From NCBI GenBank assembly GCA_028673005.1, contig CM054117.1, forward strand, positions 34,754,561-34,818,560: a DNA stretch of 64,000 nt. The letters are read 5' to 3'. Shown piece by piece: positions 19,339 to 31,195 of the stretch. The position numbers were made by a program, and so were the translations under genes. Numbering within the stretch: position 1 is the stretch's first letter; each line of letters begins with the position of its first letter. Origin of the DNA: Tanypteryx hageni. Its lineage: Eukaryota; Arthropoda; Insecta; Odonata; Petaluridae. The notes beneath the pieces were generated by a model. It had not been told where the DNA came from and did not search any database. It was given only the letters and a program-made list of their open reading frames with translations.

Positions 19339-22300
19339 GCCCGATAAGCTTGCGTGTTTTTTGTTTTTATGTTCGTGTGTTCAACGTGTCTCTTCGACGC
19401 CCCCAGCAGCCTGCCAACTTGGTCTCCGACTTGGTAAGTGTCCGCTGGGCTTCCTTCAACACCTTGTTGCCACCCTCATCACTACCTTTTCATTTCCTTA
19501 AGTCTATATATATGCGTGTGTGTGTGTGTGTGCGTGTGCATCGCGTGTGCGTGTGCCTAAAGTGACCACTCATGGGACCATACAAAATTGGTCTCTTTAA
19601 GCAGGTGGTCACTATAGTAAAACTTTTGGTATTTTATGTAGAAAAAGATTTCTGGAAAATGTAATAGCTTGAAAATTAATTTGTAGGCAAAAAATCAAAT
19701 TTTATTTGATAATTTATTCTCCTAAAATCAGTAAATGAATTATGATAACAAAAACAACAATTGGAAAGAAGTATGATAGCAAAAACTATTAAAATGGATA
19801 ATTGGTTAGTCATTTTTCTTTACAATTTTATGAAAAGACATTTACCGATTATTATATTTTATTTATGGTTTTATAAATCTTTCCATTGTCAATTGGTCGT
19901 GATTTTGTCGTTTTTTACAAATTGAATCATCTATTATTCTTTTTGCTTCATATATTGGCACTAATAATTCAGGACATTTTACAGTTGCGAATTCAGACAT
20001 TATTTTCTTGATCATACTTGATAATTCTTCGTGTGTCAAGGAAGACTTATCTTTCCCATTTATAGGTGATATGCCATCATCACCATTGTAATCCCTGTAA
20101 TTTATCTTTCCAATAGTTTCATTGAATTCCTGAAGCACCACACCAAAAACCTCATTAGAGTTTAGGATTTGAAAAACTGTCGTATCTTTGTCGCATTCTA
20201 TGAAATTCTCCCTGTCACTGACTTCTAGAGGCGGAAGTTCAACTTCATTTACAGAATAATCTGTATCAAAAACATCTTATATTACAAACCCAGCTTTATG
20301 AAAACATTTACGTATAGTTTCTTCTTTTGCACTTCTCCACGCATCCGCGATCCACAAAACAGGATCAAGTACATTCACTTCTGTAGCAACTACGGAAACA
20401 GAATGCATTGAATTTGTTTCACATTTAGATATGACGTCTAAAAGGAGTAATCACCTGTAAAATGACTTAAAAGTCTTCAACACACCTTGATCTAAGGGTT
20501 GAAGGACTGATGTGCAATTTATCACCACCTTCTTGATGCGGCAATACAACTTCATCTACATCAAAACTGACTTATTTAAAAAGACAGCTTTTTGAAAAAT
20601 TTACCTATAGTTTGTTTTTACCCTTTTCCACACATTTCCAATCCACATAACAGCTTCAAGTGCATTAACTTTTGTAGCAACTACAGACACCTATTGCACT
20701 GAATTTGTTTCGCATTTAGATATGACGTTTGAAGGTAGTAACCATCTGTAAAATGCCTTGAAATTCTTCAATACACCTGAAGAACAATTTCAGGGCAAAA
20801 ACTTGAGCGTTACGTTTGACAAATTTTCGATAAAGGGATGTGCAGGACAATTATCATCAGTCGTTAAAATGTGTCTCTTCAGCTTTCTCATCGTTCTATT
20901 GATATATTGCAACCATTTGTTAAGCAATTCTGATTTCATCCACGCCTTTTTATTAGTTCTCCGCAGTACTGGAAGCTGGTTTATTTTGATATTTTAAAAA
21001 CATTTTGATATTTTCCTACCACAAGCGGTTCATGTTTTTCACCTTTTGCACTAACTGCAAGCAAAACTGTAAGACACTCTTTCGACATCTTTCCACTTTC
21101 CGGTGATTTCCTCTCATAACAATCCAAGTACTCAGTCTTTCTTGTCTTTATCTTATTTACAGCTGTTTTACTGATTCTAAATTGTTCTGCTGCTTTTCTT
21201 TCACTATGGTTTTCTAAAAATCTAATCGAATCGCATTTTCTTTAAGATTCAATTCTCTGTACTTCTTTTGTGCGTACGCTATACTGAAATAGGTTAGCAT
21301 CTAAAATTTAAATATTGATAATATTTTATACAATTAAATAAAATACTCAAACCCTTTAGAAATTAAAATAAACGCAAGTCGTTTTCTGAAGTGGAAATGA
21401 TGTGCATGATGAAAATTGTAAATAATAATAATAAACTAGGGGCCCGTTGCAGTACCTCCTGCAAACATCTAGAGGCCCTTGCGTGAAGTGACCCGATGCG
21501 ATAGTTTCTATGACAAAAAATTGTTACAAAGAGTGTTATTAGTTGAACCACTTTTATTGCCCCTCTTAAAATAATTATGTAGCTCACACCATTTTCATAA
21601 CCAAAAGCACATATCTACATGATTTATACTACCGGTACACAATGTTTTTTGTTTTGTTCAATATTTCTGATGTTGCAACATATCGTATGTTCTGTGGTTT
21701 GCTTAATATTAAGTAATCAATGCACCGACCACGCGTCAATGTTGAAAGAAATTAATCACAAACATTATCAATATAGTAATTTTCTTAAAAGCACAATAAA
21801 ACTTGCAAACGAAATGATATTTTCAATGCATGCGTGAAATATCTTTCTATTTAAAATGTTAAGTTGTTGGAATCGTTTCTTTTCTTCGCTACGTCTTTCA
21901 TTTGTTTTATATTTACAGGAAACGTTTCACATAAATTTTCAATCTGGTATTGTCCTTTATGCGTTTGTTTCATTGTAGGCTTCGTGCAAATGCACTTGAA
22001 AGCCCAAGTCTAACAGTGCAAAAATCCGAGGTCAACAATTGAAATGTTGGAAAATCGGAGCAAATCGAATATAAACTTAAAATATGAGCAAACATGAATT
22101 AAACAACAGAATCGAAAGTAAGAATAATAATCTTCATTTCTTTCTGCGTGAAATGGTATCTCGAGTCAGAGTCTCGATCGTAAGATGTTTTAAAATGTTA
22201 AATAATCAAGGTCTACGCATCGTATTCTAGCCGATTACGCGTTAATCGAATGAAAAAACGAAAACTATCTTGGTATCGAACCCATGCCTTTACGGGGGAC

Positions 22301-23839
22301 GACTACTCTCTTAAAACCTGTAGGAGTTCGGCCCGAGTATTCAGGCGAAAGATTTGTCGAAATCGAGCCGACCGTTCCCGGTTTATTTGCGTTCATGCCG
22401 GAAGGCCTCAGACGCAGAGAGACAGACGCAGTCAGAGACGCAGAGACGCAGCGATTATAATATATTAGATTAACTCAATCTCTTCCTCGACTTGAGTGAC
22501 TCCCGGTTAGATAAAAATATCCAAAATTGGATATTTTAGTTAGGTAAATGTAACATGATTAAAGGGGATTTACTTATTCCAGGATGGAAAATTCCTCTTA
22601 TCCTCAGATGCTGATTAAAACGCGCCACTAACTCTGGCTAAATATTAAGGACAAACTACAAATATGCATTAATCCTCTATCTATTTGTATTTTCAGGTGA
22701 AAATGGGTAATATGGATAAGCACTTTTTATTTAGTGATATGTAAAACTGTAAACATTCACCAAGCAAACGATAACTGTTACCAAAATGAAAAATACCGGA
22801 GCGTTCCTTCTCGGATAACTAACAAGGAGAAGCTGAAAAAAGATGCATTTAGCGCATTGGAGGAGTTAAACTTGATGGCTCAATTACCTCAACTGAAGTT
22901 TCAGGAAAAACCCCTGTAAGCAATTGAGAGCATTTCCTAGTGTATACTCCAAGGGGGGCACCCTTGGGAGGGGGTGAGGTTAGCAGCTTCTCTACTAAAG
23001 GCTACCAAGATCCCTCTCCTACTCCCGGAGGAATTCTCAACTGGAGACATCAATACATATGGAGGTTCCATGAAATTTCCAATCATTAGCTACTGAAAGT
23101 ATGTAGTCGGCTGATACCATCTCAAATATGTATAGTATATTTCTCGTAAGTTATTTGGGAAGGCCATATTCCTAAAAAGATCCAAGCCCTTGAAGATTAT
23201 AGGGCATGGCCTGGGAACAATGCGGGTAAAACCACGTTATATTCTAGGTTAACCTTGGAATTCAGTAAATGAGACTTAGACAAAAGCTTAGGGGACGTGC
23301 GAATTTTTCGAAATGTTGAGACTGTAAGAGTCAGTTCTTGACTGGTCACTTTATGGGAGGCACAGCCTGCCTCGGTGCCAAAAAATTGCCGATGGGCAAA
23401 ACGTAATTTATGAATAAATTGCTAATGACAGCTTTATAGCATTGCTGGAAAGCTGATTGAGGAAGCCGGTAATGACTGGCTTCCGCCAAACCTGCATCTG
23501 GTCACTGGTCACAATCGACAGATGGTCACTTTAGACAAAAAATATTACATTGAAAACAACATTTCCGTGGGGACCGGTAAAAAGTGGTCACATTAAGAAG
23601 ATGGTCGCTATATAGAGGTGGTCACATTTGCAGGTTTTATTGTATATAATATTATTTTAGAGTGAAACTTATATTAATAGATAAGCAATATTTTAAAAAT
23701 AACAAAATCTAAGAAATGCATTTGAACATACCTCCCCGACAGCGCCGCCGTTTAAGCACATGATGGTGACTACAAGAAGCAATAACCGGCAAAGACGATA
23801 AATGCACAAAGAATTTTTGTATTTGACGAAACATTCCAT
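18082..23839 (-). CDS. Secreted DUF1091-family protein (CheB/MD-2-like), four coding exons
   Basis: Coding exons, minus strand: 23839-23732, 18942-18790, 18662-18498 and 18267-18082, about 203 aa. Exon 1 has a signal peptide (LCRLLLLVVTIMC) and ends GAG|GTATGT in phase 0. Exon 2 starts after CTCTTTTCAG with KWYTIQLQNF and ends in the conserved NGTFELFVDLPDNV; exon 3 has LCNQFEFF and ends TECPIKK; exon 4 starts GTYYIKNYQPDVSNLP and ends with TAG. The ECPIKKGTYYIKNY join is the signature of DUF1091, arthropod secreted proteins related to MD-2 lipid-binding folds and CheB chemosensory proteins. Intron 3 uses a GC donor (AAAAAG|GCAAAC) with a normal AG acceptor; no GT donor nearby preserves this motif. 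Linking exon 1 across the 4.8-kb intron is inferred from phase and signal peptide. Function is unknown. Confidence 0.8.
19276..19335. repeat. (TA)n microsatellite
   Basis: About 60 bases of uninterrupted TA dinucleotides directly before a Penelope-like terminal fragment. The same adjacency is seen twice near 54-56 kb. Confidence 0.95.
19336..19485 (+). mobile_element. Penelope-like element 3'-terminal fragment
   Basis: The sequence (CCCGATAAGCTTGCGTGTTT, then GACGCCCCCAGCAGCCTGCC and ACCTTGTTGCCAC) aligns with the Penelope-like terminus at 55765-55846 and, inverted, with 54430-54535. It is a solo terminal piece with no coding part. Confidence 0.65.
19510..19556. repeat. (GT)n-rich microsatellite
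   Basis: GCGTGTGTGTGTGTGTGTGCG followed by further GTGC repeats, at the left edge of the Tigger-like element. Confidence 0.85.
22262..22345 (-). other. tRNA-like remnant (possibly Leu-type)
   Basis: On the minus strand a B box GGGTTCGATACC is preceded by a region resembling an anticodon arm with TTTTAAGA and a long variable region (GTCGTCCCCCGTAAAGGC), as in class II tRNAs. An A-box-like GGGCCGAACTCC lies further 5'. The acceptor arms do not pair well. It is probably a tRNA pseudogene or SINE head inside the Tigger relic. Confidence 0.3.
22403..22452. repeat. Short AGACGCAG tandem repeat
   Basis: Several imperfect copies of CAGACGCAGAGA / AGAGACGCAG in about 50 bases. No function is evident. 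Confidence 0.7.
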
Positions 23840-23896
23840 TATAAGGCTTGGATTGTGTTTACCGCGAGACGATTTTACAGTTCGATGTAAAAGCAT

Positions 23897-23940
23897 TCCT
23901 ATGTCATTTCATTGAGTGGAGATTCCAGTATTTATAGGAG
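23897..23940 (-). promoter_or_regulatory. Core promoter and leader of the DUF1091 gene
   Basis: On the minus strand CCTATAAATAC places a TATA box at 23936-23931. A start site about 30 bases downstream would fall near 23906. Two minimal upstream frames (ATG AAA TGA and ATG ACA TAG) precede a longer in-frame ATG at 23896. The downstream ATG at 23839 gives the more typical signal peptide, so the exact start is open. Confidence 0.5.
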
Positions 23941-24325
23941 GCGCGGAGGAAGTGCGGACAGAGTGGACAGAAAATTACGCAATTGTTCTCTACCGTCCAA
24001 ATAACAGAAGTGGTACAAAAGATTAAAGGTTGCTTGGTTACGAGATAGCAAGTGAGAATGGATGCAAACAATGGGTGCAACCGGAAGCGCAAACGATTAC
24101 AACAGGCGTGCTGAAAAAATGGAAAAATTGGGAAAGCTGATCACGCAATTAAGTTATACGTTATTTGCGTATGTGACAGGAAATTGCATCGTAAGTATTT
24201 TTTGTGGGGTACTCTTTAACGCCAAAGCCAAGCATTTCGTGAAGGGAGATAGGTGAATTTTCTGTTACATGATGAGAGTAATAAAAGTGCCATCTCTTAC
24301 TCGATCTAAAATACTTCATATTTTT
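23940..24325. other. Upstream region of the DUF1091 gene
   Basis: No gene or repeat recognised. The bases next to 23940 are more GC-rich than average and probably belong to the promoter. Confidence 0.4.
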
Positions 24326-25150
24326 ACTTTCTCATATAAGTAGTATATTGAGAAAGTATTGTAATCGTGACAAAAATTCGACTTCGAGATTTTGATGGAA
24401 ATAAACGTTTTATGTGTCCCCGAGCTCAAAAAAGTGGTTTTCGTCTGTCTTTCCGTCTGTTTGTCTGTCTTTTCGCCGTCCTAGGGCCCAGACGCGTACA
24501 TTAAATCGAATTTTATCTCGTATTTATGCAACATGTCATATTTCCCAGACCCTTTTTCATAAAAATGATTTTGCACAAAAATAAAGGGTACTTAGTGTAT
24601 TCTTGGCGATTTTTTGAAAAATTTGATCTACTCAAAAATAGCTCAGGAGAATTTGATTAAAATCAATTTAGTTGTAGAGCCTGATGTCACAAATAATACT
24701 ATGTAAGTCATATATCTCTTGAAATCACTATATGGCGTCCAGTGGCATTACAATGTACGCTAAGCTACCTATGAAGTCACGCCTCCGCGATCCACTCAAA
24801 ACCTTACTACAGCCTTACGGTTAAACTAAATCGAATGATATTTCATATTCGAGAATAATATCATTCATAAAAGACATTCTGAAGAGATTAACGATATTGC
24901 GCAACAATTAAGGGTATTTTAGTCTTGGATATTTTGAAAAAAAATCGATTTATTCAAAAATAGTTATAAGAATTTTGATTAAAATCCATCCAATCGTACA
25001 GCCTGATGTCACAGATAGTACTAACTAAGCCATATATCCCAAAAAATTATTAATATCGATCAGTATATATACGCTAAAATACGGTTAACTTAGAATTATA
25101 GGCGCTTATATTTTACATGCGTACACACGTATATACGTATATGAGAAAGT
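24326..25150. mobile_element. Non-coding terminal-inverted-repeat element (825 bp) with internal duplication
   Basis: The ends are ACTTTCTCATATAAGTAGTA on the left and TACGTATATGAGAAAGT on the right, an inverted repeat of about 18 bp. The interior holds two diverged copies of a unit about 320 bp long (near 24590-24720 and 24910-25045), sharing ATTTTGATTAAAAT and GCCTGATGTCACA. A TCTGTCTTTCCGTCTGTTTG run lies near the left end. There is no transposase. The superfamily is not clear from the ends. Confidence 0.6.
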
Positions 25151-26198
25151 TTGTGTGAAGTCGGTCAGAAATCTGCATGTCCATTTCTCCTTATAAAATT
25201 AGACAACTGACATTTTGAATTTCATGTTTGTTTTTATAATTTATGAGTGCAATTTTAATTGCATCTCCCTTACGAAAAAGGTAATATTCCAGTATTTAAA
25301 TAGAGAAATAAGATTTTTTCTTTTGGAAAATTGTTAAAAATGCCCACACTCAGTGTACTGAATAATAATAATCTTTAATTATTAACGTTGCAATCTATTA
25401 CGTTTTGATTATTTTTTAATTACATAGCTCTGAACTACGAATTTCCACCGATTGGGTTTCCCCAGTAGATTTTTCGCTAGGCGTGGCTTCAAAGTCGGAA
25501 AATTCAAGCCAGATCCTTGAAAAATTATTAGAAAACGTGCTTTAGCAATTGCATCTTACTTCTATTGATGCTAATTGAACTGACTTTCAAACTGCCATGC
25601 TCGCGTCAAAATATGTGATTAATCGCATAAATGTGCCACAACTGAATTTGAATTGGACGAAATTGGATAAATTCCCTTGTTGCATCGTATGTTTGCCGAA
25701 TAAACAATAAATCCAGAGAACGTGCTGCATAATCGTCTTCATTTAAGGATGTTGTTTATATGATTTTTTCTCATTTGCCTACGATGTATTACTTCAAGCC
25801 AAATAACCCTGTCCGCAGAAACTAAGCTCTTTTAGCGCAGCACAATGATAATGCTGCCATCTGCAGTAATAAATGAAAACAATCATCTCAAGCGCCTACT
25901 GTAACGAAGTGCGAATGGAAGGGTACTTCAAGAGAAAATTTAAGAAAGCGGGTGAGTACTGCTTTGACCGTGTTGTCTCCAATTCACTAATAGATGCATT
26001 TCGGGAAACTTCTGAAACACGCTTTAAACGGAGATTTCAAGGTCTGGCGAGTTCTTGCGCGGAGCGCCAAATGCCTCGAGTTCGCCTTGTTGATAAACAT
26101 GAGAATTAAAAACTAACATGTATTCCATAAAAGCATTTCACTCATTATGCCATTAATTCTTATGGGAGTTTTTATTCGGCATTTGATGGATTTTATGT
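25151..26198. other. Gene-free stretch
   Basis: Non-coding, AT-rich. The open frame at 25873-26109 (+) has no family resemblance and no splice support. Confidence 0.4.
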
Positions 26199-26232
26199 TA
26201 AACTAGCGTAATTGCCCGTCAAATATGACGGG
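26199..26232. repeat. TTAA-proximal palindrome CCCGTCA-AATA-TGACGGG
   Basis: A 7-bp arm palindrome (26215-26232) lies shortly after TTAA (near 26199), like the palindromes at 9646-9710 and the GGGTCA version at 48124-48140. It may be one end of a piggyBac-type element; the other end was not found. Confidence 0.45.
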
Positions 26233-26334
26233 ATTGTGATAAAAGTATTTCAAATAAGTAGATTTGATTTCGATATGAAAAATCATGAGCCTCTTGTCAA
26301 AAATGAGGTAATAATAATAAATTAATAATACTCC

Positions 26335-26515
26335 CGTCCTCACTCTCGCCGTCCCTCTCTCCCTCCCTCTATCATTCCTTCATTCCCTCTCTCTCACTCT
26401 CTCCCATCTCCCTCCCTTCTCCTTTCCTTCTCCCTCCCTTCTCCCTCCCTTCTCCCCCCTCTCTTTTCTCCCCCTCTCTCATTCCCTCCTCTCCCAATCC
26501 ATAGTTCTCCCTCTT
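26335..26515. repeat. CT-rich polypyrimidine tract
   Basis: About 180 bases, almost only C and T (CTCCCT and CTTCTCCCTCC motifs). Similar tracts lie at 62770-62985 and, in the purine orientation, at 53750-53930. Confidence 0.85.
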
Positions 26516-27078
26516 TTTCTCGCGAGAAAATCTTAAAACTATTTAAATTATATACAGTACTGCGAAAATATTGGAAAAGATAACGAATGGTATAAATACG
26601 GGAAGTGGACAACATGGCGCGGCCATCCGTGTGTTCCAAGTCGAAAATCAGCAGTCAGTATGTCAGCATGGGAAAAATAGTTACGAACGTGGTTGCTGAA
26701 TTTTACGTATTCCTCGGTTTGAGGAAATTTTAAAATTCGGCGACGTCTCCTTTACGGGTAAATAATGTTCATAGAAATATCTATAAGATCCAGGTAACAA
26801 ATACGTAACAGCTGTTGACAACGCCTACACCGCGCACTTTCTGCCTACCCATAGAGGTAACTTCTCCTTCGATACCTCGGCAGATAGACCAGTGCAAAGA
26901 CTGCTACGTGAGAAAATCTTGCATATATTTTTTAAACTCCGCAAAAACAACACGAATACATTGGAAATTTTACAGAATGCTATAAAGACGTGTTACCGAA
27001 ATCTCGAGAGGATCATGGACGACGCCAAAGCGAAGCCGTGAGACTTAATCGTATAATATATGATATCGTTTTCTGCTA

Positions 27079-27335
27079 TTGAATTCGAAATATTACGGGT
27101 TCGTTGGTGGTTACGAAATAATTATATTATTAAAGTATATGGGACTAGCGGCACCGGCGAAGGGTCAACCGTGGAAGAAATTGGAATATTTTTTTAAATT
27201 TCTACAGAAATATGAAAATGAAACGACTTTAGAAAAAACCTGCATTCTATTAAACCTGAGAGATGACAACATGGTCCTGTCTATTTTATCAAAACCAACA
27301 CGTTTTGTACACGAGCACCAACCTATGAAGCGTTA
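27079..27335 (+). pseudogene. Unrecognised open frame cut by the 27336 insertion
   Basis: An 85-codon frame (SKYYGFVGGYE, MGLAAPAKGQPWKKLEY, TTLEKTCILLNLRDDNM) looks protein-like but matches no family I can name. It ends just inside the non-coding insertion that starts at 27336. Removing the insertion and one duplicate, a different frame stays open across the join to a stop near 29510. The host sequence may therefore be an old coding or transposon fragment broken both by frameshift and by insertion. Confidence 0.3.
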
Positions 27336-29400
27336 GGGGTGAGCGATATATATCTACCTGGTATATAGTAACAGATACCGGTCAGGAACAGATATCAGTG
27401 CTATCTATTTCTCAAAATATCTGTTATTGGAATATCAGTTAAGAAATAATAGGTGTAGGTTGAAACAGACCGTTGGACCATATCTGTTTGCTTTCCATAC
27501 TCGACACCAGATGCCGTTTTAAGGGCGAGGATATACCTATTATCCAAAATAGCAGTCTGTTCTCAATTCTTGGATAATCAATACTCGGATACTCAATACT
27601 CGGATACCAGCTAGAATATCAGTTGATGGATTTGTGGGCGCTCTAACTCAAAAACTATTAATCAGATCAACACGAAATTTTATATTTGACATCTTTTGTA
27701 AAGGAAGAAGAACTAATTAGATTTTGGTAAAAATCGGTCAACCGAAAGTGGGGTTTACTCTTGTCACTTATTCGTAATTTTGAAATATTTGATAAATGTA
27801 AAAATACACTTGAATAAACGTTGTAGGAAATTTAATTTTCTACAACCTTTGTTTGAAATATTTTTCCATATAATGCATTGTTTAAGAGATATCTTATATT
27901 CTTAGCTACCACCACCGCGCCACTTACCGACGGCTATTATTAACAATCACGCTTAGTTGTCTTAGTAACGCTCCTTTTTATTTTTTTAATTTCTGGTGCA
28001 TTCTGGATTTATACAATATCAGAAGGTTATGGTTTTTTCTGTTCTTTGTAATATTTAAAATTTTCTCGGTTTCTTTAAATATTTGTTATTACGTAATCTA
28101 TTTTGAAATTTTTAGAATTATTATAGATATGGAGAAAGTCATGTGGTGGCCACATCAGATTTTTTTCGTGGATTTCTGTGCCTTAATTACGATTAATTTT
28201 TTTAAAAAGTAGGTAATGTTGTCTAAAAATGTATAAATAAACAATAATGTCAACAATAGTGAACTGTTAATATTTTTAAGCAAATGGTATAAAATTGCAA
28301 TCATATGAGATTTTCCGAAAGTGTTTCTATACGATGTTTGCTTTATCATATCGATTTTGTAATAAGGAAAAAAAGACTAATATAAGTGCATCATCAGAGA
28401 TTGGAGTTTGAATACGCCATCGCCTGGCATCTTTACCTGACGCAAAATGAGCTAACGCGGCAAAGTACTGTTTATTTTTTCATTAGAATGAAAATTTATT
28501 TCTTTCATCTAAACAAACCTGCAAACAAATTAAAGCTTGACTTATTATCTTTGTAATAAAGAAAGACGCAGAGCGTTATCTGCTTTCGTTTACAAGATAT
28601 ACGAGTCAGAAGGAGATGCTGCGCGAAACCGGCGATTCGCCGGCTCTTTACGTTAAGGGCATTTTCAACCGGTCGGCTAATCACCGTCTCTTTAAAGCCA
28701 ATGGTTTAAGGGCATCTGCATCTGAAGAGTTAATAATTTTATGGATATATTGAAATGTTTATTCGTATATATAGGGTAATGTCTAAACGACCTGAAAGTT
28801 TCAGCTCCCTAGCTCGACCCATAGTATCTAAATATTTACCTATTTGTTTAAATTTTAAGAATTTTTTAAAGTCAAACAAATTATAATATAAAAATTTCTA
28901 TAATTCATATTTTGTTTTTTTTACAAATTCTACCTATAAGTATAAAAAATTTCAACATCGTAGCACATAAATCGTGAAAATTTGTTTAAATATATATAAT
29001 AGATATTACTTATATGATATGGAAGAACTATGTGTTTATGTCTAAAAAGTGAAAGATTCATTTGATTGAAAGTAATGTATTTAGGGGATTTTCACTTATT
29101 GTATCTGATGTATGTAGCACAATAAAATTTTTATTATCCCTAAGTATTTTCATCCTTTATTGAAGCTTATTTAAATTGATAAATGATCATTAAGTTTTTG
29201 TAAATACGTAAAATAAGTACGCGAATCAACAGTTGTAGAAGCATTATAAATTTACTGGTATCGGAAAGAGCATTCTCCGGTAGGTAGTACCAGAACCACC
29301 TCCGTAAACTGACATATCAGTAACAGGTATTTGGAACAGATGCTGCCTCGTAACAGATACCAAGATATTAGGTACCGGTAAATATCAGTTTAGCCCATCC
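27336..29400. mobile_element. Non-coding 2.07-kb insertion with a 13-bp duplication
   Basis: The identical 13-mer CTATGAAGCGTTA stands at both borders (27323-27335 and 29401-29413). The left end starts GGGGTGAGCGATATATATC. The right end, read on the minus strand, starts GGATGGGCTAAACTGATATT. Both then carry ACCTGGTA / ACCGGTA and GATACC motifs, giving imperfect inverted ends. The interior is AT-rich and non-coding, with a short repeat AATACTCGGATACTC near 27570-27605. The duplication is longer than usual for hAT, mariner or piggyBac elements. Confidence 0.65.
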
Positions 29401-29413
29401 CTATGAAGCGTTA

Positions 29414-31189
29414 TGTGTGAAAGAGAGCCAATATTCTTGGCAATCATTTTGGAGGGCAGATTTTGCAGGGCAAGCGAAGCAGCAATGGGACATTACCTGT
29501 AGCGAATGTTAACAAAAAACAGCTTAAAGAATAATAAAGGCTGAAAATATCACAACTTCGGAGTGGTATGCGAAGTATTTTAGTTGATAATAACATACCT
29601 ACTACATTAAAACACACCTGTTGTTATGCTATTTTTTCGATGTATTTCATTGTTGTGTGTCCAATGTAATTGGCCTTGTGCTGTTTTTGGGCTTTTTCAA
29701 ATAAATAAATAAATAAGTATTGCATATTTTCTTCCTTATTTAATGAGGTGGTAGTAATTCCAACGCGAAAACGAATTTCACGACAAATGTTCAAGCTACA
29801 ATTCCTTCCCATTCAGAAATTGCTAATGAATTAAGAGTTCTAATGAAAAATTATTGCGCTCTTGTGTAGTTTATTAATTTGTTAATTATTATTAATAACA
29901 AATTGAGGAAATACGACAAATTACCGCCCAAGAACACAATTATAAATCTCACAATCAGCCATGCCCCTTGGCCATCCATCACATCGACATTATCCGCACC
30001 AGTAACAATGTAAATGACAGAGTGCCGTAATCAATTTATCTCAGCAAGAGATTTACGGCTTTTAAATAGACAACAGACACAATTCTATAAAGCCGTTCAC
30101 AGTCCATGTGATACAAATCAATATCAAGATACGTTTGCGGACGCGGTCTCATGTTTCTGTCTCGTATAATGTAAAATAAAATAGAAAAGCAATCGCAAAT
30201 AGTGTAGAGAACAGATGAATGTTATCAACACTGCTCAAGGAAAATTAACTCCAAATGTATTTGAAGAGAAAAGTACAGAAGTGCTTGAATAGGGTATAGA
30301 ACCCTGTTCAACAATCTCTTTTTGACAAAGCTAACAAGCAAACTTGATTTTCGAATTTGGATATTTAAGATGAGGAAGGGCTTCTAAAACTTCAGTTGTT
30401 AATCTGCAGCCACGCATGAAAACTCTATTCCGAAACATGCGATCTTTTAAAAAGCATCACACCGCAGTAGTGCCATGTGAAGGAAAATGGCTGATAATAA
30501 TACGCGTATACTACGTCACACACGTGTGTTTAGGTTTTGTATTTAATCGATTAATAATTTCGTATTGTAATAATGTTTTCATTATGAATATTTATTTTCA
30601 ATTTTCTTTACATTCCTGACCAAAATTACTACTGATTTTTAGGTTCAAATTATAAACTATCACATTATAGTATGACTTCCTGGGAGAGTCAAAATAATTA
30701 TATTGAAGAATACTAGTGAGGGGAAAATGTATAACCAATACATTTAAAAGAAGAAGCACTTGTATTTATGTATTATTGTCGGCAATGGTTCTTCAGAATG
30801 CTATTCTCTAGTGTGATGTGTGTAACGTTCATTTCTGTTTAAACTGTTGTTCAAAACATTCGCTAAGAGGAACCGTATATTGAGAGTTACGCCACCCTTA
30901 CTACACCTGACATCTGCAACATTTGCCATAGATTACCTGCTTTGTTTCATATTTTACGATGTTGTGCTAGTTGAACGCGTTCAGAAATGTGTTATGATAT
31001 TGGCTTGGATAGCATGGACTGTGGTCGGAATATATTACCATCTGCCTGTATTATTAGAACTCGGTCGTATTTCTATCCCCGTCGTTGTTTTTAATACCTT
31101 ATGGAGTTGTTAAAAAAGTATTTCAATTTCTGCCACGGATGACTCTTCGCCTGTTCCCTAGTACTACAGAATTAAACCATACCCTCTAG
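29414..31189. other. Gene-free stretch
   Basis: AT-rich, with no element ends recognised. The frame at 30847-31113 (+) encodes hydrophobic residues but lacks family resemblance and splice context, so I do not call it a gene. Confidence 0.4.
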
Positions 31190-31195
31190 CTCTTT

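Larger units (their letters stand above)
19557..23642 (-). mobile_element. Tigger/pogo-type DNA transposon, inactive, in the DUF1091 intron
   Basis: Relic of a pogo-superfamily transposon. The right end reads, on the minus strand, CAATAAAACCTGCAAATGTG followed by repeated GTGACCAC motifs and is flanked by TA (23643-23644), the pogo target. The left end keeps the matching subterminal block (AAAGTGACCACTC, GGTCTCTTTAAGCAGGTGGT) but has lost its last bases. The interior carries a broken transposase on the minus strand: a CENP-B-like HTH near 21290-21130 (YRELNLKENAIR, KTAVNKIKTRKTEYL), ESGKMSKECL near 21090, PQPLDQGV-like text near 20500, and a C-terminal part at 20141-19863. Stops and shifts break every block. 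Confidence 0.75.

Noticed and set aside
19047..19565. 172-aa open frame across the TA microsatellite
   Set aside because: Contains an (IY)n run from the TA repeat and crosses two unrelated repeat fragments, so it is not a gene.
30847..31113. 88-aa hydrophobic open frame
   Set aside because: The hydrophobicity can come from AT-rich sequence. No topology pattern or family match, and no promoter or splice signals.
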